Shown here piece after piece: positions 40,702 to 53,153 of a stretch of 64,000 nt of DNA. The position numbers were made by a program, and so were the translations under genes. The notes under the pieces are model-generated. The model saw only the letters and a program-made list of their open reading frames with translations, searched no databases and was not told where the DNA came from. Position 1 is the first letter of the stretch; every line of letters begins with the position of its first letter. Source of the stretch: Candidatus Thalassolituus haligoni (GTDB lineage Bacteria; Pseudomonadota; Gammaproteobacteria; Pseudomonadales; Oceanobacteraceae); the NCBI RefSeq assembly GCF_041222825.1, contig NZ_CP139482.1, forward strand, positions 1,891,001-1,955,000. Reading direction: 5' to 3'.

Positions 40702-41796
40702 ATGTTTGGAAGTTCTCGTCGTCTGGCAGATGCCAATGAAGCTATTTTGAAATTGGAGCGGGAGAGGGAAGCCCTGCTCCAGCAGGTGCGCCAACTCCAG
40801 TCTGAGTCGTCTGCCGCCAAAGCGACGCTTGCGCAACGTGAAGACGATGTCGCCCGGTTGGGGTGTGTGGATTTATGGTTGGGTGGCAGTGCACAGCTTG
40901 GTGAAGTAGGTCAAATGATGGCGACTACCGAGCGGGAATTGATGGACGCTTCAGCTGGTGCACAATCCTCCCGCATGGCTGGTGGCGGAGTACGTGCCTC
41001 GCTGGACTCTGTAACGGCAGAACTTGATGATATTCGCAGTCAGTCGATACATGCTGCCGAGTCGGTGTCGGGGTTGAAGCAGGTCGCTGCAGGAATCGCC
41101 AATTTTGTGGGTTTGATTCAGGGGATTTCCGAGCAGACCAATTTACTGGCACTGAATGCTGCCATTGAAGCAGCTCGTGCGGGCGAGCAGGGGCGTGGTT
41201 TTGCCGTGGTGGCGGATGAAGTCCGGACGCTGGCTGGTAGAACAGCGGAGGCGACCCAGGAAATCGGTACTCTGATCAAGCAGATAAGCAGCGAGGTTGA
41301 TCAGGTTTCTGTGCAGATATCGTCGGTAGGGGAACATGGAAACAACCTTGCCGGAGAGGTGGCTTCCCTGGCTGATCAGCTGACTCAGCTGGAAGACAAT
41401 TCTGCCGTCGCGGTTCGGGTGCTAAAAAATAGCAGTGATGGCGCATTTCTGGAAGCGGTGGCGCTTGATCACTTGATCTGGAAAAACGATATTTACAAGG
41501 CTGTTTTGAAACCGGATGCGGCTCAGCTTGGAAGCCAGGCAGATCATATCGAATGTCGCCTGAGCCGCTGGTTGAAAGAGGGTGGCGGGAAGCGTCATAT
41601 TGCCGGGAATGGGCCATCTGACCGTATATCGGTACCGCATCAGGCGTTTCATCAAAGTGGGATGGCAGTTCTGGATGCGCTAAAGCGATCGAATGTGACG
41701 GAGGTTAAATCCCGGTTGCTGAAAATGGAGCAGTCTTCCGAGCAGCTGATGGGCTATATGAGGTCGTTGTCAGAAACGATCGCTAACGGCCGTTGA
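40702..41796 (+). CDS. Soluble chemoreceptor with C-terminal CZB zinc domain
   Basis: A 364-residue methyl-accepting chemotaxis protein without membrane segments. Residues about 10-55 are a coiled coil, and the signalling tip [20 protein letters not shown] followed by [17 protein letters not shown] contacts CheA/CheW. Residues about 255-345 are a chemoreceptor zinc-binding domain: [23 protein letters not shown] and HQAFHQSG supply the His/Cys ligands. Such cytoplasmic CZB receptors sense zinc or oxidants such as hypochlorous acid. AGGA precedes the ATG. No other Che gene adjoins it. Confidence 0.92.
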   Translation: MFGSSRRLADANEAILKLEREREALLQQVRQLQSESSAAKATLAQREDDVARLGCVDLWLGGSAQLGEVGQMMATTERELMDASAGAQSSRMAGGGVRASLDSVTAELDDIRSQSIHAAESVSGLKQVAAGIANFVGLIQGISEQTNLLALNAAIEAARAGEQGRGFAVVADEVRTLAGRTAEATQEIGTLIKQISSEVDQVSVQISSVGEHGNNLAGEVASLADQLTQLEDNSAVAVRVLKNSSDGAFLEAVALDHLIWKNDIYKAVLKPDAAQLGSQADHIECRLSRWLKEGGGKRHIAGNGPSDRISVPHQAFHQSGMAVLDALKRSNVTEVKSRLLKMEQSSEQLMGYMRSLSETIANGR

Positions 41797-41873
41797 ATCT
41801 GTCAACAATCCGTGCCAGCGGCAGCTGATTTCTCTATAATCCCGGCCGAATTCATCTGGTTTTGAGAGACATC

Positions 41874-43394
<1,521 letters not shown>

Positions 43395-43455
43395 GCCGAT
43401 CGTTGTGTGAATTTCAGTCTAAGTGGTTGTTTTTGCATTTATTTTAAAAAAGATG

Positions 43456-43484
43456 TTGACGGACTTTGGGTCTCTAAGTAAGAT
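43456..43484 (+). promoter_or_regulatory. Promoter of the tRNA-Ala/tRNA-Glu unit
   Basis: TTGACG (43456-43461), 17 bases, TAAGAT (43479-43484), followed by a GC-rich discriminator GCGCACACG. This is the pattern of growth-rate and stringent-controlled stable RNA promoters. Confidence 0.85.
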
Positions 43485-43502
43485 GCGCACACGTTTTGAG
43501 AC

Positions 43503-43578
43503 GGGGCCTTAGCTCAGCTGGGAGAGCGCAACACTGGCAGTGTTGAGGTCAGCGGTTCGATCCCGCTAGGCTCCACCA
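43503..43578 (+). tRNA. tRNA-Ala (GGC)
   Basis: 76 bases including the encoded CCA. Acceptor GGGGCCT pairs with AGGCTCC, and the anticodon loop CTGGCAG between CAACA and TGTTG gives anticodon GGC. The T arm has GGTTCGATCC. Confidence 0.97.
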
Positions 43579-43593
43579 AACTCTCAAAAATGT

Positions 43594-43669
43594 GTCCCCA
43601 TCGTCTAGAGGCCTAGGACACTGCCCTTTCACGGCGGCAACAGGGGTTCGAATCCCCTTGGGGATACCA
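43594..43669 (+). tRNA. tRNA-Glu (TTC)
   Basis: 76 bases with encoded CCA. Anticodon loop CTTTCAC between CTGCC and GGCGG gives TTC. D arm TCTAGAGGCCTAGGA and T arm GGGGTTCGAATCCCC match bacterial tRNA-Glu. Fifteen bases after tRNA-Ala, one transcript. Confidence 0.97.
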
Positions 43670-43686
43670 CTATTATGTGGTATCAG

Positions 43687-43714
43687 AAAAAAGCGGCAGC
43701 TAGCCGCTTTTTTT
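43687..43714 (+). terminator. tRNA unit terminator
   Basis: AAAAAAGCGGC AGCTA GCCGCTTTTTTT, a strong A-stem-T intrinsic terminator just after tRNA-Glu. Confidence 0.95.
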
Positions 43715-43927
43715 GTGCCTGTCATTTGGCGGATGTCCTTCCGCACGCTGATCATTTGGATAACCTGTTTCGCTTTGCTTCTGTGGATCACACCGTCCTG
43801 GTGGCCGTGTGCGGTTGTTGCCGTTGCAGGGTACAATGCGGTTTGTTTGGCGATCATCTTGATCGTTTGGTCGGGTGAGAGTGAATGACGACTACAAGCG
43901 GTAAGGCACTTACACAGAGGAGTTTTG

Positions 43928-44494
43928 ATGTCCTGGATCAATCCGTTACCGGAAGTCCTTCAACAACGCGCCGCCAGGGTCAAACTGGTGGTGTTTGATG
44001 TGGATGGCGTGTTAACCAATGGTACGCTGACTTACAGCGCCGATGGTGAGCTGGTCAAACACTTTAATGTGAAAGATGGTGTGGGCATCAAGTTGCTCGA
44101 CAGTTTTGGTATCGCCACCGCGATTATTTCTGCCAAAAGCTCCGATGCGCTGGCAAGGCGTGCCCGTGATCTTGGCATTCGGCATTTTTACCCCGGTAGC
44201 AAAGATAAATGGCCCTGCCTGGAAGCCGTGATGCAGCTGCTTGGCATTACCCCGGACGAGGTTTGTTACGTTGGTGATGATGTCATCGATCTGAAAGTGA
44301 TGACCCGAGTCGGCTTTGCGGTAGCACCGGCTGATGCGTTCTGGATGGTGCAGGAACGCGCTGAGTACGTTACCCAGGCTGCTGGTGGCTGTGGGGTGGC
44401 GCGGGAAGTGGCAGACCTGGTGTTGGGCAGTCGAATGCCCCTGGAAGACGCCTATATCAAGGCAATGTTGCCCGAGTTTGAGGTTCAGAAGTAA
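43928..44494 (+). CDS. kdsC: Kdo-8-phosphate phosphatase KdsC
   Basis: HAD-superfamily phosphatase releasing Kdo from Kdo-8-phosphate. VFDVDGVLTNG carries D24 and D26, IISAKSS the second motif, and CYVGDDVIDLKVM the metal-binding aspartates. The ATG at 43928, six bases after AGAGGAG, gives 188 residues. Usually it sits beside kdsD and lptC; here it overlaps a UDP-sugar epimerase gene (TAATG) and kdsB follows, so the three form a Kdo/uronic-acid unit. Confidence 0.95.
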   Translation: MSWINPLPEVLQQRAARVKLVVFDVDGVLTNGTLTYSADGELVKHFNVKDGVGIKLLDSFGIATAIISAKSSDALARRARDLGIRHFYPGSKDKWPCLEAVMQLLGITPDEVCYVGDDVIDLKVMTRVGFAVAPADAFWMVQERAEYVTQAAGGCGVAREVADLVLGSRMPLEDAYIKAMLPEFEVQK

Positions 44495-45501
44495 TGAAAG
44501 CGCTGGTTACCGGCATTGCCGGTTTTATTGGTTCTTACGTCGCCAAGCGACTGATTGCCAACGGTTATGAAGTGGTCGGTATTGATAACCTGAACGACTA
44601 CTATGATGTATCGCTAAAGCGCGCCCGACTGGACTGGGTGCGTGAACAAGGCGATTTTACCTTTGTCGAAATGGATCTGGCCGACAAGGCAGCGATGACG
44701 ACGCTGTTTGATCATCATCAGTTTGATCGGGTGGTGCATCTGGCGGCCCAGGCTGGGGTGCGTTATTCGATTGAGCACCCGGATGTGTATGTTGCCAGTA
44801 ATCTGGTGGGATTCGTCAATATTCTTGAGGCCTGTCGGCATCAACAAACGCCGCATCTGGTGTTTGCGTCTTCCAGTTCGGTCTATGGGCTGAACAGCAA
44901 GTTGCCGTTTGCGACCTCGGACAGTGTCGATCATCCTGTTTCCCTGTATGCCGCGACGAAAAAATCCAACGAACTTATGGCTCATACCTATGCCCATCTG
45001 TACGGCTTGCCGGTAACCGGTTTGCGCTTTTTTACCGTGTATGGTCCGTGGGGACGTCCGGATATGGCGGCCTGGGGCTTTACCAAAAATATTCTTGCTG
45101 GCAAAACCATCAACGTCTACAACCACGGCAAGATGCGTCGGGATTTCACCTATATCGATGATATTGTTGAAGGTGTGGTGCGGGTTACGGAACGTATACC
45201 GGGTGGTGTTGAAGGCTGGACGGTTGAATCGGGCGATAAAAGCCGCAGTACGGCACCGTACAAGATTTACAATATCGGTAACCACAACAGTGTTGAGCTG
45301 GGTGAGTTTATCACCACGCTGGAAAGCGCCCTTGGTACCAAAGCCAATATCAATTACATGGATATGCAGCCGGGTGATGTCGTCGCGACGCATGCCAACG
45401 TGGATGACCTGATCGACGATGTTGATTTTGCACCGAATACGCGTCTGGTCGATGGGCTGGAGCGGTTTGTCAGCTGGTATCGTCAGTATCACGGGTTGTG
45501 A
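44494..45501 (+). CDS. NAD-dependent epimerase, probable UDP-glucuronate 4-epimerase
   Basis: 335-residue extended SDR. GIAGFIGSYVAKRL binds NAD, ASSSSVYG and SLYAATKKSNELMAH hold the catalytic Ser and Tyr-x3-Lys, and the FFTVYGPWGRPDMAAW and HGKMRRDFTYIDDIVEG blocks are those of UDP-glucuronate 4-epimerases, which make UDP-galacturonate for LPS or capsule. Overlaps kdsC by one base. The product would serve surface polysaccharide synthesis (inference). Confidence 0.88.
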   Translation: MKALVTGIAGFIGSYVAKRLIANGYEVVGIDNLNDYYDVSLKRARLDWVREQGDFTFVEMDLADKAAMTTLFDHHQFDRVVHLAAQAGVRYSIEHPDVYVASNLVGFVNILEACRHQQTPHLVFASSSSVYGLNSKLPFATSDSVDHPVSLYAATKKSNELMAHTYAHLYGLPVTGLRFFTVYGPWGRPDMAAWGFTKNILAGKTINVYNHGKMRRDFTYIDDIVEGVVRVTERIPGGVEGWTVESGDKSRSTAPYKIYNIGNHNSVELGEFITTLESALGTKANINYMDMQPGDVVATHANVDDLIDDVDFAPNTRLVDGLERFVSWYRQYHGL

Positions 45502-45590
45502 CATTTTCCAGAGTTGCCTCTGTGTGGGATTGTTGTGTGTGGCCGTTATGATAAGCGCAGTACTGGATACAGGTTATTTGGATGGATGTT

Positions 45591-46367
45591 ATGAAAAACT
45601 ACAAAATTGTTATTCCGGCACGCTACGCCTCCAGTCGTCTGCCTGGCAAGCCGCTGATCGAGCTGGCAGGCAAACCGATGATTCAGCACGTGTACGAACG
45701 AGCGCTGGAAGCGGGTGTTGATGAGGTAGTGGTTGCCACGGATGATCAGCGTATTGCCGATGTTGCCCGCGGTTTTGGTGCCGATGTCGTGATGACCTCG
45801 GTCGATCATGAAAACGGGACTGAGCGCATCGCCGAAGTGGCCCGCCTGCGTGGCTGGGAAGACCACGACGTGATTGTAAACCTGCAAGGTGATGAGCCAC
45901 TGATTCCACGGGAACTGATCGAGAAAACCGCTGCCAGTTTGCTGGATCGGCCGGAAGCCGGGATGAGTTCGCTGTGTACGCCAATTCACGACGACCACGA
46001 TGCTTTCGATACCAATGTCGTCAAGGTGGTGTTGGATCGCGCCGGGTTTGCCATGTATTTCAGTCGCGCCAGCATTCCCTGGGATCGTGACGGCTATAAG
46101 GCCAGTCCCGGTGTGATGACGACCAAACTGCCGCTCTATCGTCATTTGGGGATGTACGGTTACCGGGTGTCATTCCTGAAGCAATACACCTCAATGGAAC
46201 CTTGTGCCTTGGAAGGTGCCGAATCACTGGAGCAGCTCAGGGCACTTTGGTACGGCGTACGTATTCATCTGTCCGTGATTGATCAGCCACCTGGACATGG
46301 TATCGACACACCGGACGATGTGATGCGGGTAGAAAAGCTATTAGCGGCGATGTCGGCGAGCCAGTAG
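45591..46367 (+). CDS. kdsB: CMP-Kdo synthetase KdsB
   Basis: Activates Kdo as CMP-Kdo for lipid A core or capsule. IPARYASSRLPGKPL is the nucleotide loop, NLQGDEPLIP the magnesium site, and HLGMYGYRVSFL the sugar site. The ATG at 45591 has GGATGG just upstream and begins MKNYKIVIPARY; the ATG at 45582 overlaps that ribosome site. 258 residues. Confidence 0.95.
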   Translation: MKNYKIVIPARYASSRLPGKPLIELAGKPMIQHVYERALEAGVDEVVVATDDQRIADVARGFGADVVMTSVDHENGTERIAEVARLRGWEDHDVIVNLQGDEPLIPRELIEKTAASLLDRPEAGMSSLCTPIHDDHDAFDTNVVKVVLDRAGFAMYFSRASIPWDRDGYKASPGVMTTKLPLYRHLGMYGYRVSFLKQYTSMEPCALEGAESLEQLRALWYGVRIHLSVIDQPPGHGIDTPDDVMRVEKLLAAMSASQ

Positions 46368-46398
46368 TCATCAGCGCCAAGTCCAACAGACTCCTGGG

Positions 46399-46419
46399 TG
46401 CAGTCTGCAGTCTGCAGTC
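46399..46419. repeat. Short tandem repeat
   Basis: TGCAGTC occurs three times in succession between kdsB and the DUF3429 gene. Confidence 0.8.
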
Positions 46420-46455
46420 GCGGCCAGGTGCACGGCACATAACGAGGGTTGGAAC

Positions 46456-46938
46456 ATGACAGAACCGGATCAGGCAGATCAATCAGGCCAGGCAGAAGAG
46501 CACAAACCAGGTCTGGTCAGGTGGCTGGGTTATTCCGGCCTGCTGCCTTTTATTATTGCTGCCGTGTTGTCGCTGTTTGGTATTGCCGGAGCGTTGGCGT
46601 TTTTTCTGGCGTATTCCGCAATGATTCTGGCCTTTATGGCCGGTGCCTGCTGGGGCGTGGGGCAGGGTCATCACCAGCGGATGGGCTATTGGCTGCCGGG
46701 CGTGTCGATCGCGGTGTTTTTATGGGGGCTGGCGGCCTGGGTTCTGGTTGCGATCATCGGATCAGAGTTCACCCTGATCGCACTGGTTGCCGGTTATCTG
46801 GTGCTTTACCTGATGGAGCTGCAACCGCTGTTTCGTGAGGTGTATTCGCCTGTCTATCGCCGTTTGCGGCGTCATCTGACACTGGTGGTTGTGGTTGTGC
46901 ACCTGCTGTTGATTGGGGTGGCAGAAATCAGTCAGTAA
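46456..46938 (+). CDS. DUF3429 membrane protein
   Basis: A 160-residue inner-membrane protein with about five hydrophobic helices after a charged 25-residue N-terminus. The pattern LGYSGLLPFIIAAVL followed by AYSAMILAFMAGACWG matches DUF3429 proteins, of unknown function. Separate from kdsB by 88 bases; convergent with the GNAT gene 21 bases away. Confidence 0.75.
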   Translation: MTEPDQADQSGQAEEHKPGLVRWLGYSGLLPFIIAAVLSLFGIAGALAFFLAYSAMILAFMAGACWGVGQGHHQRMGYWLPGVSIAVFLWGLAAWVLVAIIGSEFTLIALVAGYLVLYLMELQPLFREVYSPVYRRLRRHLTLVVVVVHLLLIGVAEISQ

Positions 46939-46959
46939 GGTCGTTGTACCCTTTGCTTC

Positions 46960-47904
46960 TTACAAATACCGCAGACGTAATTCCTTACTGGGAGCGCCGC
47001 TGTTAAAACACTCCGTCAGGGCTTGTTGCACCGTTCTGGTACTGCGAGCATCTGCGGTATTGGCGATAAAGTGACCGTTATCCAGACCGGGTCGTGATTT
47101 TCCTTCTGCTAACCAACAATCCCTCCCCAATACTCCCTGAGTCATAGCGACCTCGCTGTTGATCACTACGGCCACCCGGCTGTCCAGACGTCGGGCCATG
47201 GTGAACAGCGGCAAGTCGGCAATATGATTGTCGTGACGAATAATCAGGCGCACAAAGCGTTGTCGCCCCTGGCGCAGATATTTCACCAGCGCCGAAATCA
47301 ACAAGTGGTGGTGCCAGTCCGGGTTTTCCGGATCATACAGAGCCAGCTCCACGGTCGCGGGCTGTTGACACAACTGGGTCAGCAAAAATCCCAGCCGCTC
47401 ACAAGGTGTGGTGAGCGTATGCAGCTGGCTGTCCTGGCCGGCACGGTAGGCATTGCCGTAGCGCGCAGGCAAATCGGCAGCACTGAGTGGCAAGGCAATA
47501 TCCAGGTGTGGAATATCGGCATCAAGATAAAAGTTGCTGTCATTATAAAAGCCGAGCTGCCAGTAAAAATTCATCGCCGAGCACTGGGCGCTGGCGAGCA
47601 GGGCGGGCATGCCCAGCTCTTCCGCCAACGTCTTGATGGCTCCGACCAGCTGGCTACCAATTCCGCTGGCCCGATATTCTGGCAACACTGCCAAGCGTCC
47701 GAAGTGACCGTTATTGAACAGCCGGATGCAGCCAATCACGGTGTCTCCTTCCAGGGCGATGACGTAGTGGGCGGCATGATCCGCTGCGTCATCCCATTCT
47801 TCGCTGGCGGGGATTTGTTGTTCCTGAATATAGACGCGGTCGCGGACACTCCGAATTCCGTGCTGGTGATCCGTCCAGCGAGTGCGAACGATACGAATAG
47901 TCAT
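46960..47904 (-). CDS. GNAT N-acetyltransferase with C-terminal DUF7931-like domain
   Basis: 314-residue two-domain protein. Residues 1-150 are a GNAT fold: acetyl-CoA loop LAVLPEYRASGIGSQLV, preceded by a YIQEQQIPASEEWDDAAD region like ElaA/GCN5-type enzymes. Residues about 165-314 form a second domain with LLISALVKYLRQGR and FVRLIIRHDNHIADLPL, resembling the DUF7931 family. Substrate unknown. It follows the ribosomal oxygenase gene on the same strand, 69 bases away. Confidence 0.8.
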   Translation of the reverse strand: MTIRIVRTRWTDHQHGIRSVRDRVYIQEQQIPASEEWDDAADHAAHYVIALEGDTVIGCIRLFNNGHFGRLAVLPEYRASGIGSQLVGAIKTLAEELGMPALLASAQCSAMNFYWQLGFYNDSNFYLDADIPHLDIALPLSAADLPARYGNAYRAGQDSQLHTLTTPCERLGFLLTQLCQQPATVELALYDPENPDWHHHLLISALVKYLRQGRQRFVRLIIRHDNHIADLPLFTMARRLDSRVAVVINSEVAMTQGVLGRDCWLAEGKSRPGLDNGHFIANTADARSTRTVQQALTECFNSGAPSKELRLRYL

Positions 47905-47973
47905 CTGTGCCTCCAGGGGTGTTGCGTGTATCCAGTATCAGTGTATTGGGCTAAGCCTGTCTTGAATATGAGG

Positions 47974-49131
47974 TTATTCGACCTGATAAATCAGTTGCTG
48001 TAACCAAAGGCGGCGCAGCAGCTCGTAACCCTGTTGCGAGCAAGGCACGTTGGCCAGCGCGTCACGTGGGTACTGATGACGACTACTGAGTAATTGTGCC
48101 AGTTCCAGATCCTCAATATCGAGAGTGGACGCTTGCCCCTGGGCATAAAAAACCAGCCCCGCTGCCGTTTGCTGGAAAGCGAAACGACCATGTTCACTCT
48201 TGCGTAAATCCGGCAGTTGCTGGTGCTGGCTGCGCCAGAGTTCCCAATCGTCGTCATCCAACCGTTCGGACTGGTGCTCCGGATACTTGGCTTCGGTCAT
48301 CAACTTGCCGAGCATATCGCCGAGGTTGTCGGGTTGCATCAAGACCGCTTGTAACAGTTTGGCCAGTCGGGCTTTGGCGGCGGAAGATATTTCGCCGCTG
48401 CTGCCTTCATGAGTGCTGTAGTCGGCATCGGTATAACGCTGGTCTTCGCTGCTGGTGCTTAAAACCTGATCCAGTGCGGATTGCGCCAGTTCGGCAACAC
48501 TGGGGGCACGAAAACCGATCGAATAGGTCTGGCATTCCCCTTGGGCGATGCCGTAATGGGCCAGTTGTGGCGGCAGGTACAGCATATCGCCTGGGTTCAG
48601 TACCCAGCGTTCGGTTTCTTCAAAAGCCGCCAATACCCGGATCATCGGCCCTTTGAGAATAGCGGAGTCTTCATGACACATCTGGCCGATGCGCCATTCC
48701 CGCTGACCTTCAGCCTGCAATAAAAATACATCGTACTGATCGTAATGCGGGCCAACGCTGCCTCCATCGACGGCGTAACTGATCATCAGGTCATCGACGC
48801 GCCAGCCGGGCAAAAAACGGAAATGTTCCAACAGGTCGGCAGCTTCCGGAATCCAGTGATCAACAGCTTGTACCAGCAGTGTCCAGTGGCTTTCAGGCAG
48901 GTCGGCAAACGCGGACTCATCAAAAGGCCCTTTGCGAATTTCCCATGGGCCAGCGGTGCCGTGCTCCATCACCAGGCGTGACTCAATTTCGCTTTCCAGC
49001 GACAGGCCAGCCAGTTCATCGGCTGCCAGCAAGGGTTGAAAATTCGGCCAGGCTTGGCGAATCACCAGCGGCTTTTTTTGCCAGTAATCGCGCAGGAATG
49101 CTTCAACAGAGAGATCACCAAGGATATGCAT
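47974..49131 (-). CDS. roxA: Ribosomal protein L16 arginine hydroxylase (cupin/JmjC)
   Basis: 2-oxoglutarate/Fe(II) oxygenase of the YcfD/RoxA type, which hydroxylates an arginine of 50S protein L16. The ATG at 49131 begins MHILGDLSVEAFLRDYWQKK, the family start, giving 385 residues. Iron ligands are H129 and D131 (GPHYDQYDVF) and H192 (LPPQLAHYG). The C-terminal dimerisation and winged-helix parts are present. Confidence 0.92.
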   Translation of the reverse strand: MHILGDLSVEAFLRDYWQKKPLVIRQAWPNFQPLLAADELAGLSLESEIESRLVMEHGTAGPWEIRKGPFDESAFADLPESHWTLLVQAVDHWIPEAADLLEHFRFLPGWRVDDLMISYAVDGGSVGPHYDQYDVFLLQAEGQREWRIGQMCHEDSAILKGPMIRVLAAFEETERWVLNPGDMLYLPPQLAHYGIAQGECQTYSIGFRAPSVAELAQSALDQVLSTSSEDQRYTDADYSTHEGSSGEISSAAKARLAKLLQAVLMQPDNLGDMLGKLMTEAKYPEHQSERLDDDDWELWRSQHQQLPDLRKSEHGRFAFQQTAAGLVFYAQGQASTLDIEDLELAQLLSSRHQYPRDALANVPCSQQGYELLRRLWLQQLIYQVE

Positions 49132-49377
49132 ACAGAGGGTTCCTGACGGGTGCACAACGCAAAGGCTTTGAGAAGCCTCGTTGATGCAAAATGGCTGATT
49201 TTAAAGGCGCGTATTGTTTGGGCTTTGCCGGGCAGATGCAAGGGGGCAGAGGATACTGCCGCGCCACTTTGATCCGGCTCAAGTTTCTATTGATAAGGTT
49301 ATTGCTAATAAATCAGCCAGCCATAACTATGCAGGCATGGAGAATATTTGATGCAATACGATCAGAGAGGGAGAGAT

Positions 49378-50373
49378 ATGAAACGACAAATATGGCTGAC
49401 ATCGTTGGCACTGTTAGGTTGTATCGGAGCTGTTCAGAGTGCGGTGGCGGCGGAGCCGATTCAACCCATTGAGCCAGTAGCAAATGTTAACCTGGCGGAA
49501 GTGGAATTGGGTAAAAAGCTGTACTTCGATCCCCGGCTGTCCAAGTCCGGGTTTATTTCCTGCAACTCCTGCCACAACCTGAGCATGGGCGGCACCGATA
49601 ACCTGAAAACATCCATCGGACACAACTGGCAACAGGGGCCGATTAATTCCCCCACTGTGCTGAACTCCAGTATGAATATTGCGCAATTCTGGGATGGCCG
49701 TGCGGCTGACCTGAAAGCCCAAGCCGGAGGGCCAATCGCCAATCCGGGAGAAATGGCGTTTACCCATACGCTGGCCGTGGATGTACTGAAGTCGATTCCG
49801 CCGTACGTGGCCGAATTCAAACGGGTTTTTGGCACCGATACACTCACCATTGATCAGGTAACTGATGCCATCGCCGCGTTTGAAAAAACACTGGTGACGC
49901 CCAATTCCCGTTTTGACCAATGGCTGTTGGGCGATACCGGTGCGATCAGCGTCGATGAAAAAGCCGGTTATGCGCTGTTTAAAAATTCCGGTTGTGTTGC
50001 CTGCCATAATGGCCCGGCGGTGGGGGGGAATTCTTTCCAGAAAATGGGTCTGGTCGCTGCGTACGACACCAAAAATCCAGCCAAGGGATTGGCAGGCGTG
50101 ACAGGCAAAGACGCGGATCGCTTCAAGTTTAAAGTCCCGACCTTGCGTAATGTCGAGCTGACGTACCCGTACTTTCATGATGGCGAAGCAGAAACGCTGA
50201 CCGAAGCCGTGGATCTGATGGGGCGTCTGCAATTGGGACGTAAATTCAGTGCGGAAGAAAATGCCAGGGTGGTTGCATTCCTGAAAACGCTGACCGGTGA
50301 GCAGCCGTCTTTTATGCTGCCAATACTGCCGCCGTCAACGGAGAGGACGCCACAGCCCAAGCCATTTGACTAA
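49378..50373 (+). CDS. Di-heme cytochrome c peroxidase
   Basis: Periplasmic peroxidase reducing hydrogen peroxide with c-type cytochrome electrons. The ATG at 49378 follows GGGAGAG and opens a signal peptide cut near AVAA-EP. Heme sites are CNSCH (about residue 62) and CVACH (about 208), with the expected Trp/Met ligand regions between them; 331 residues. A convincing ANR/FNR site was not found upstream, although TTGAT half-sites occur. Confidence 0.95.
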   Translation: MKRQIWLTSLALLGCIGAVQSAVAAEPIQPIEPVANVNLAEVELGKKLYFDPRLSKSGFISCNSCHNLSMGGTDNLKTSIGHNWQQGPINSPTVLNSSMNIAQFWDGRAADLKAQAGGPIANPGEMAFTHTLAVDVLKSIPPYVAEFKRVFGTDTLTIDQVTDAIAAFEKTLVTPNSRFDQWLLGDTGAISVDEKAGYALFKNSGCVACHNGPAVGGNSFQKMGLVAAYDTKNPAKGLAGVTGKDADRFKFKVPTLRNVELTYPYFHDGEAETLTEAVDLMGRLQLGRKFSAEENARVVAFLKTLTGEQPSFMLPILPPSTERTPQPKPFD

Positions 50374-50414
50374 CTAACGGTAAAGGGAAAAAGAGCTGGT
50401 TGTTGCCGTGTTTG

Positions 50415-50451
50415 CCAGTTCCTGACGGTTGCTTAATGTGTCAGGAACTGG
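50415..50451. terminator. Hairpin between peroxidase and purB
   Basis: Perfect 12-base stem CCAGTTCCTGAC / GTCAGGAACTGG with a 13-base loop between convergent genes. No long T-run, so its strength is uncertain. Confidence 0.6.
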
Positions 50452-50490
50452 TCACCAAAACTCAACAGTAATGGTTTTATGAGCCAGGGA

Positions 50491-51981
<1,491 letters not shown>

Positions 51982-52095
51982 TCAGCTGTTGACGGAAGTT
52001 TTTACGCACGACCCCCAAATGTCGTTGTCCATGGTGTTAGAATGCCGCCGCCAACGGCTGTCGGATGGTGGGTCGTTCAGTTTTCCGGCGAATAG

Positions 52096-52683
52096 ATGGT
52101 TCCCAAGGTATTTTCCCCTATGCTCGATTCCATGCTTGCTGTATCGCATAACCCCGCCTGGCTGGTGCTAGTGGTGATTGTCTCCACCTTTATGCTGGAA
52201 GATCTGGCCATTATCGGTGCGGCAATGCTGGCAGCCAGTGGCCGGATGCAACCAGAGGTCGCATTCGTGGCGACCTGTTGCGGTATGTTTATTGGTGATT
52301 CGGCCTTGTATTTGATGGGACGCGGCGCCCTGATCTGGCCGTGGCTGGCGCGCAAGTTTCAGCACGATATGATTCAGCGTCAGGTAACGCCGTTACAACA
52401 AGCGCCCTGGCACCAGTTGGTGCTGATTCGTTGTATGCCGGGTTTACGAACCTTCGGTTATATTGCCTGCGGTCTGGCAAGAGTGCCCGGCTTAACCTTT
52501 ACGGTGGCCAATGTCAGTTCCATCATTGCCTGGGCGGCGGGGCTGTTTGGTGTGGCGTATTGGCTTGGCAGTCAGTACGCCGAACAGATGCACGAATGGC
52601 TCTGGTGGCTGCTGCCGATTGCGGTGGTCATCTTTGTTATCGGTCAGCGCAAACTGCGGCAAAATATCGCCAGTACGGCCTGA
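52096..52683 (+). CDS. DedA/VTT-family membrane protein
   Basis: A 195-residue inner-membrane protein of the DedA superfamily, linked to lipid-carrier flipping. EDLAIIGAAMLAASG, GMFIGDSALYLMGRG and the conserved arginine motif IRCMPGLRTFGYIACGLARV are the signature, with four to five hydrophobic helices. The start at 52096 is the first in frame; ATG at 52120 is a possible alternative, as neither has a strong ribosome site. Convergent with ridA. Confidence 0.82.
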   Translation: MVPKVFSPMLDSMLAVSHNPAWLVLVVIVSTFMLEDLAIIGAAMLAASGRMQPEVAFVATCCGMFIGDSALYLMGRGALIWPWLARKFQHDMIQRQVTPLQQAPWHQLVLIRCMPGLRTFGYIACGLARVPGLTFTVANVSSIIAWAAGLFGVAYWLGSQYAEQMHEWLWWLLPIAVVIFVIGQRKLRQNIASTA

Positions 52684-52724
52684 GCGCTCGCCGCACTGTG
52701 ACTGAATACTGTTATTAAATGCCG

Positions 52725-53075
52725 CTACTGTGCGGCAATGACACTGAATTCCACCAAAATTTCCGGCCGTGCCATACGGGCTTCAACACAGGCGCGAGCG
52801 GGCTTTTCGACGGTGGCGATCCAGCCATCGTACACTTCGTTCATGGCCGCGAAGTCTTTCATATCGCGTACATAAATAGTGACCGATAACAGCCTGTCAC
52901 GGCCACTGTCCGCCTCTTTCAGCAGGTTATCCACTTTGGTCAGACAGCGACGAGTCTGCTCCTGAATATCCCAGTCGATTTCTCCTGCGGTTTGGCCACA
53001 AAGGTAAATCGTACCGTTGTGCTTGACGATCCGGCTCATTCGTTCTGTGCTTTGAATCCGTTGTATCTCGGACAT
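52725..53075 (-). CDS. RidA family enamine/imine deaminase
   Basis: 116-residue YjgF/YER057c/UK114 protein. The ATG at 53075 with GGAG upstream begins [40 protein letters not shown] and [16 protein letters not shown] follow the family. The key arginine in RARP-type active sites is present as [10 protein letters not shown]. It belongs to the shorter subgroup rather than the canonical RidA, so the exact substrate is uncertain. Confidence 0.85.
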   Translation of the reverse strand: MSEIQRIQSTERMSRIVKHNGTIYLCGQTAGEIDWDIQEQTRRCLTKVDNLLKEADSGRDRLLSVTIYVRDMKDFAAMNEVYDGWIATVEKPARACVEARMARPEILVEFSVIAAQ

Positions 53076-53153
53076 ATATGGCTCCGGTGATGGCAATAAT
53101 GTCAGCTGAATACCGTATGTTAAGCGGCCTCAGCCGCTGCAACGAGGCTGATT

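Noticed and set aside
43592..43732. Upstream part of a 98-codon frame
   Set aside because: It runs through tRNA-Glu and its terminator, so it cannot be coding.
49260..49377. FNR/ANR site before the cytochrome c peroxidase
   Set aside because: Only TTGAT half-sites with wrong spacing to a second half were found.
52720..52737. TGCCGC/GCGGCA hairpin as the dedA terminator
   Set aside because: Short stem overlapping the ridA stop codon and lacking a T-run; too weak to call.
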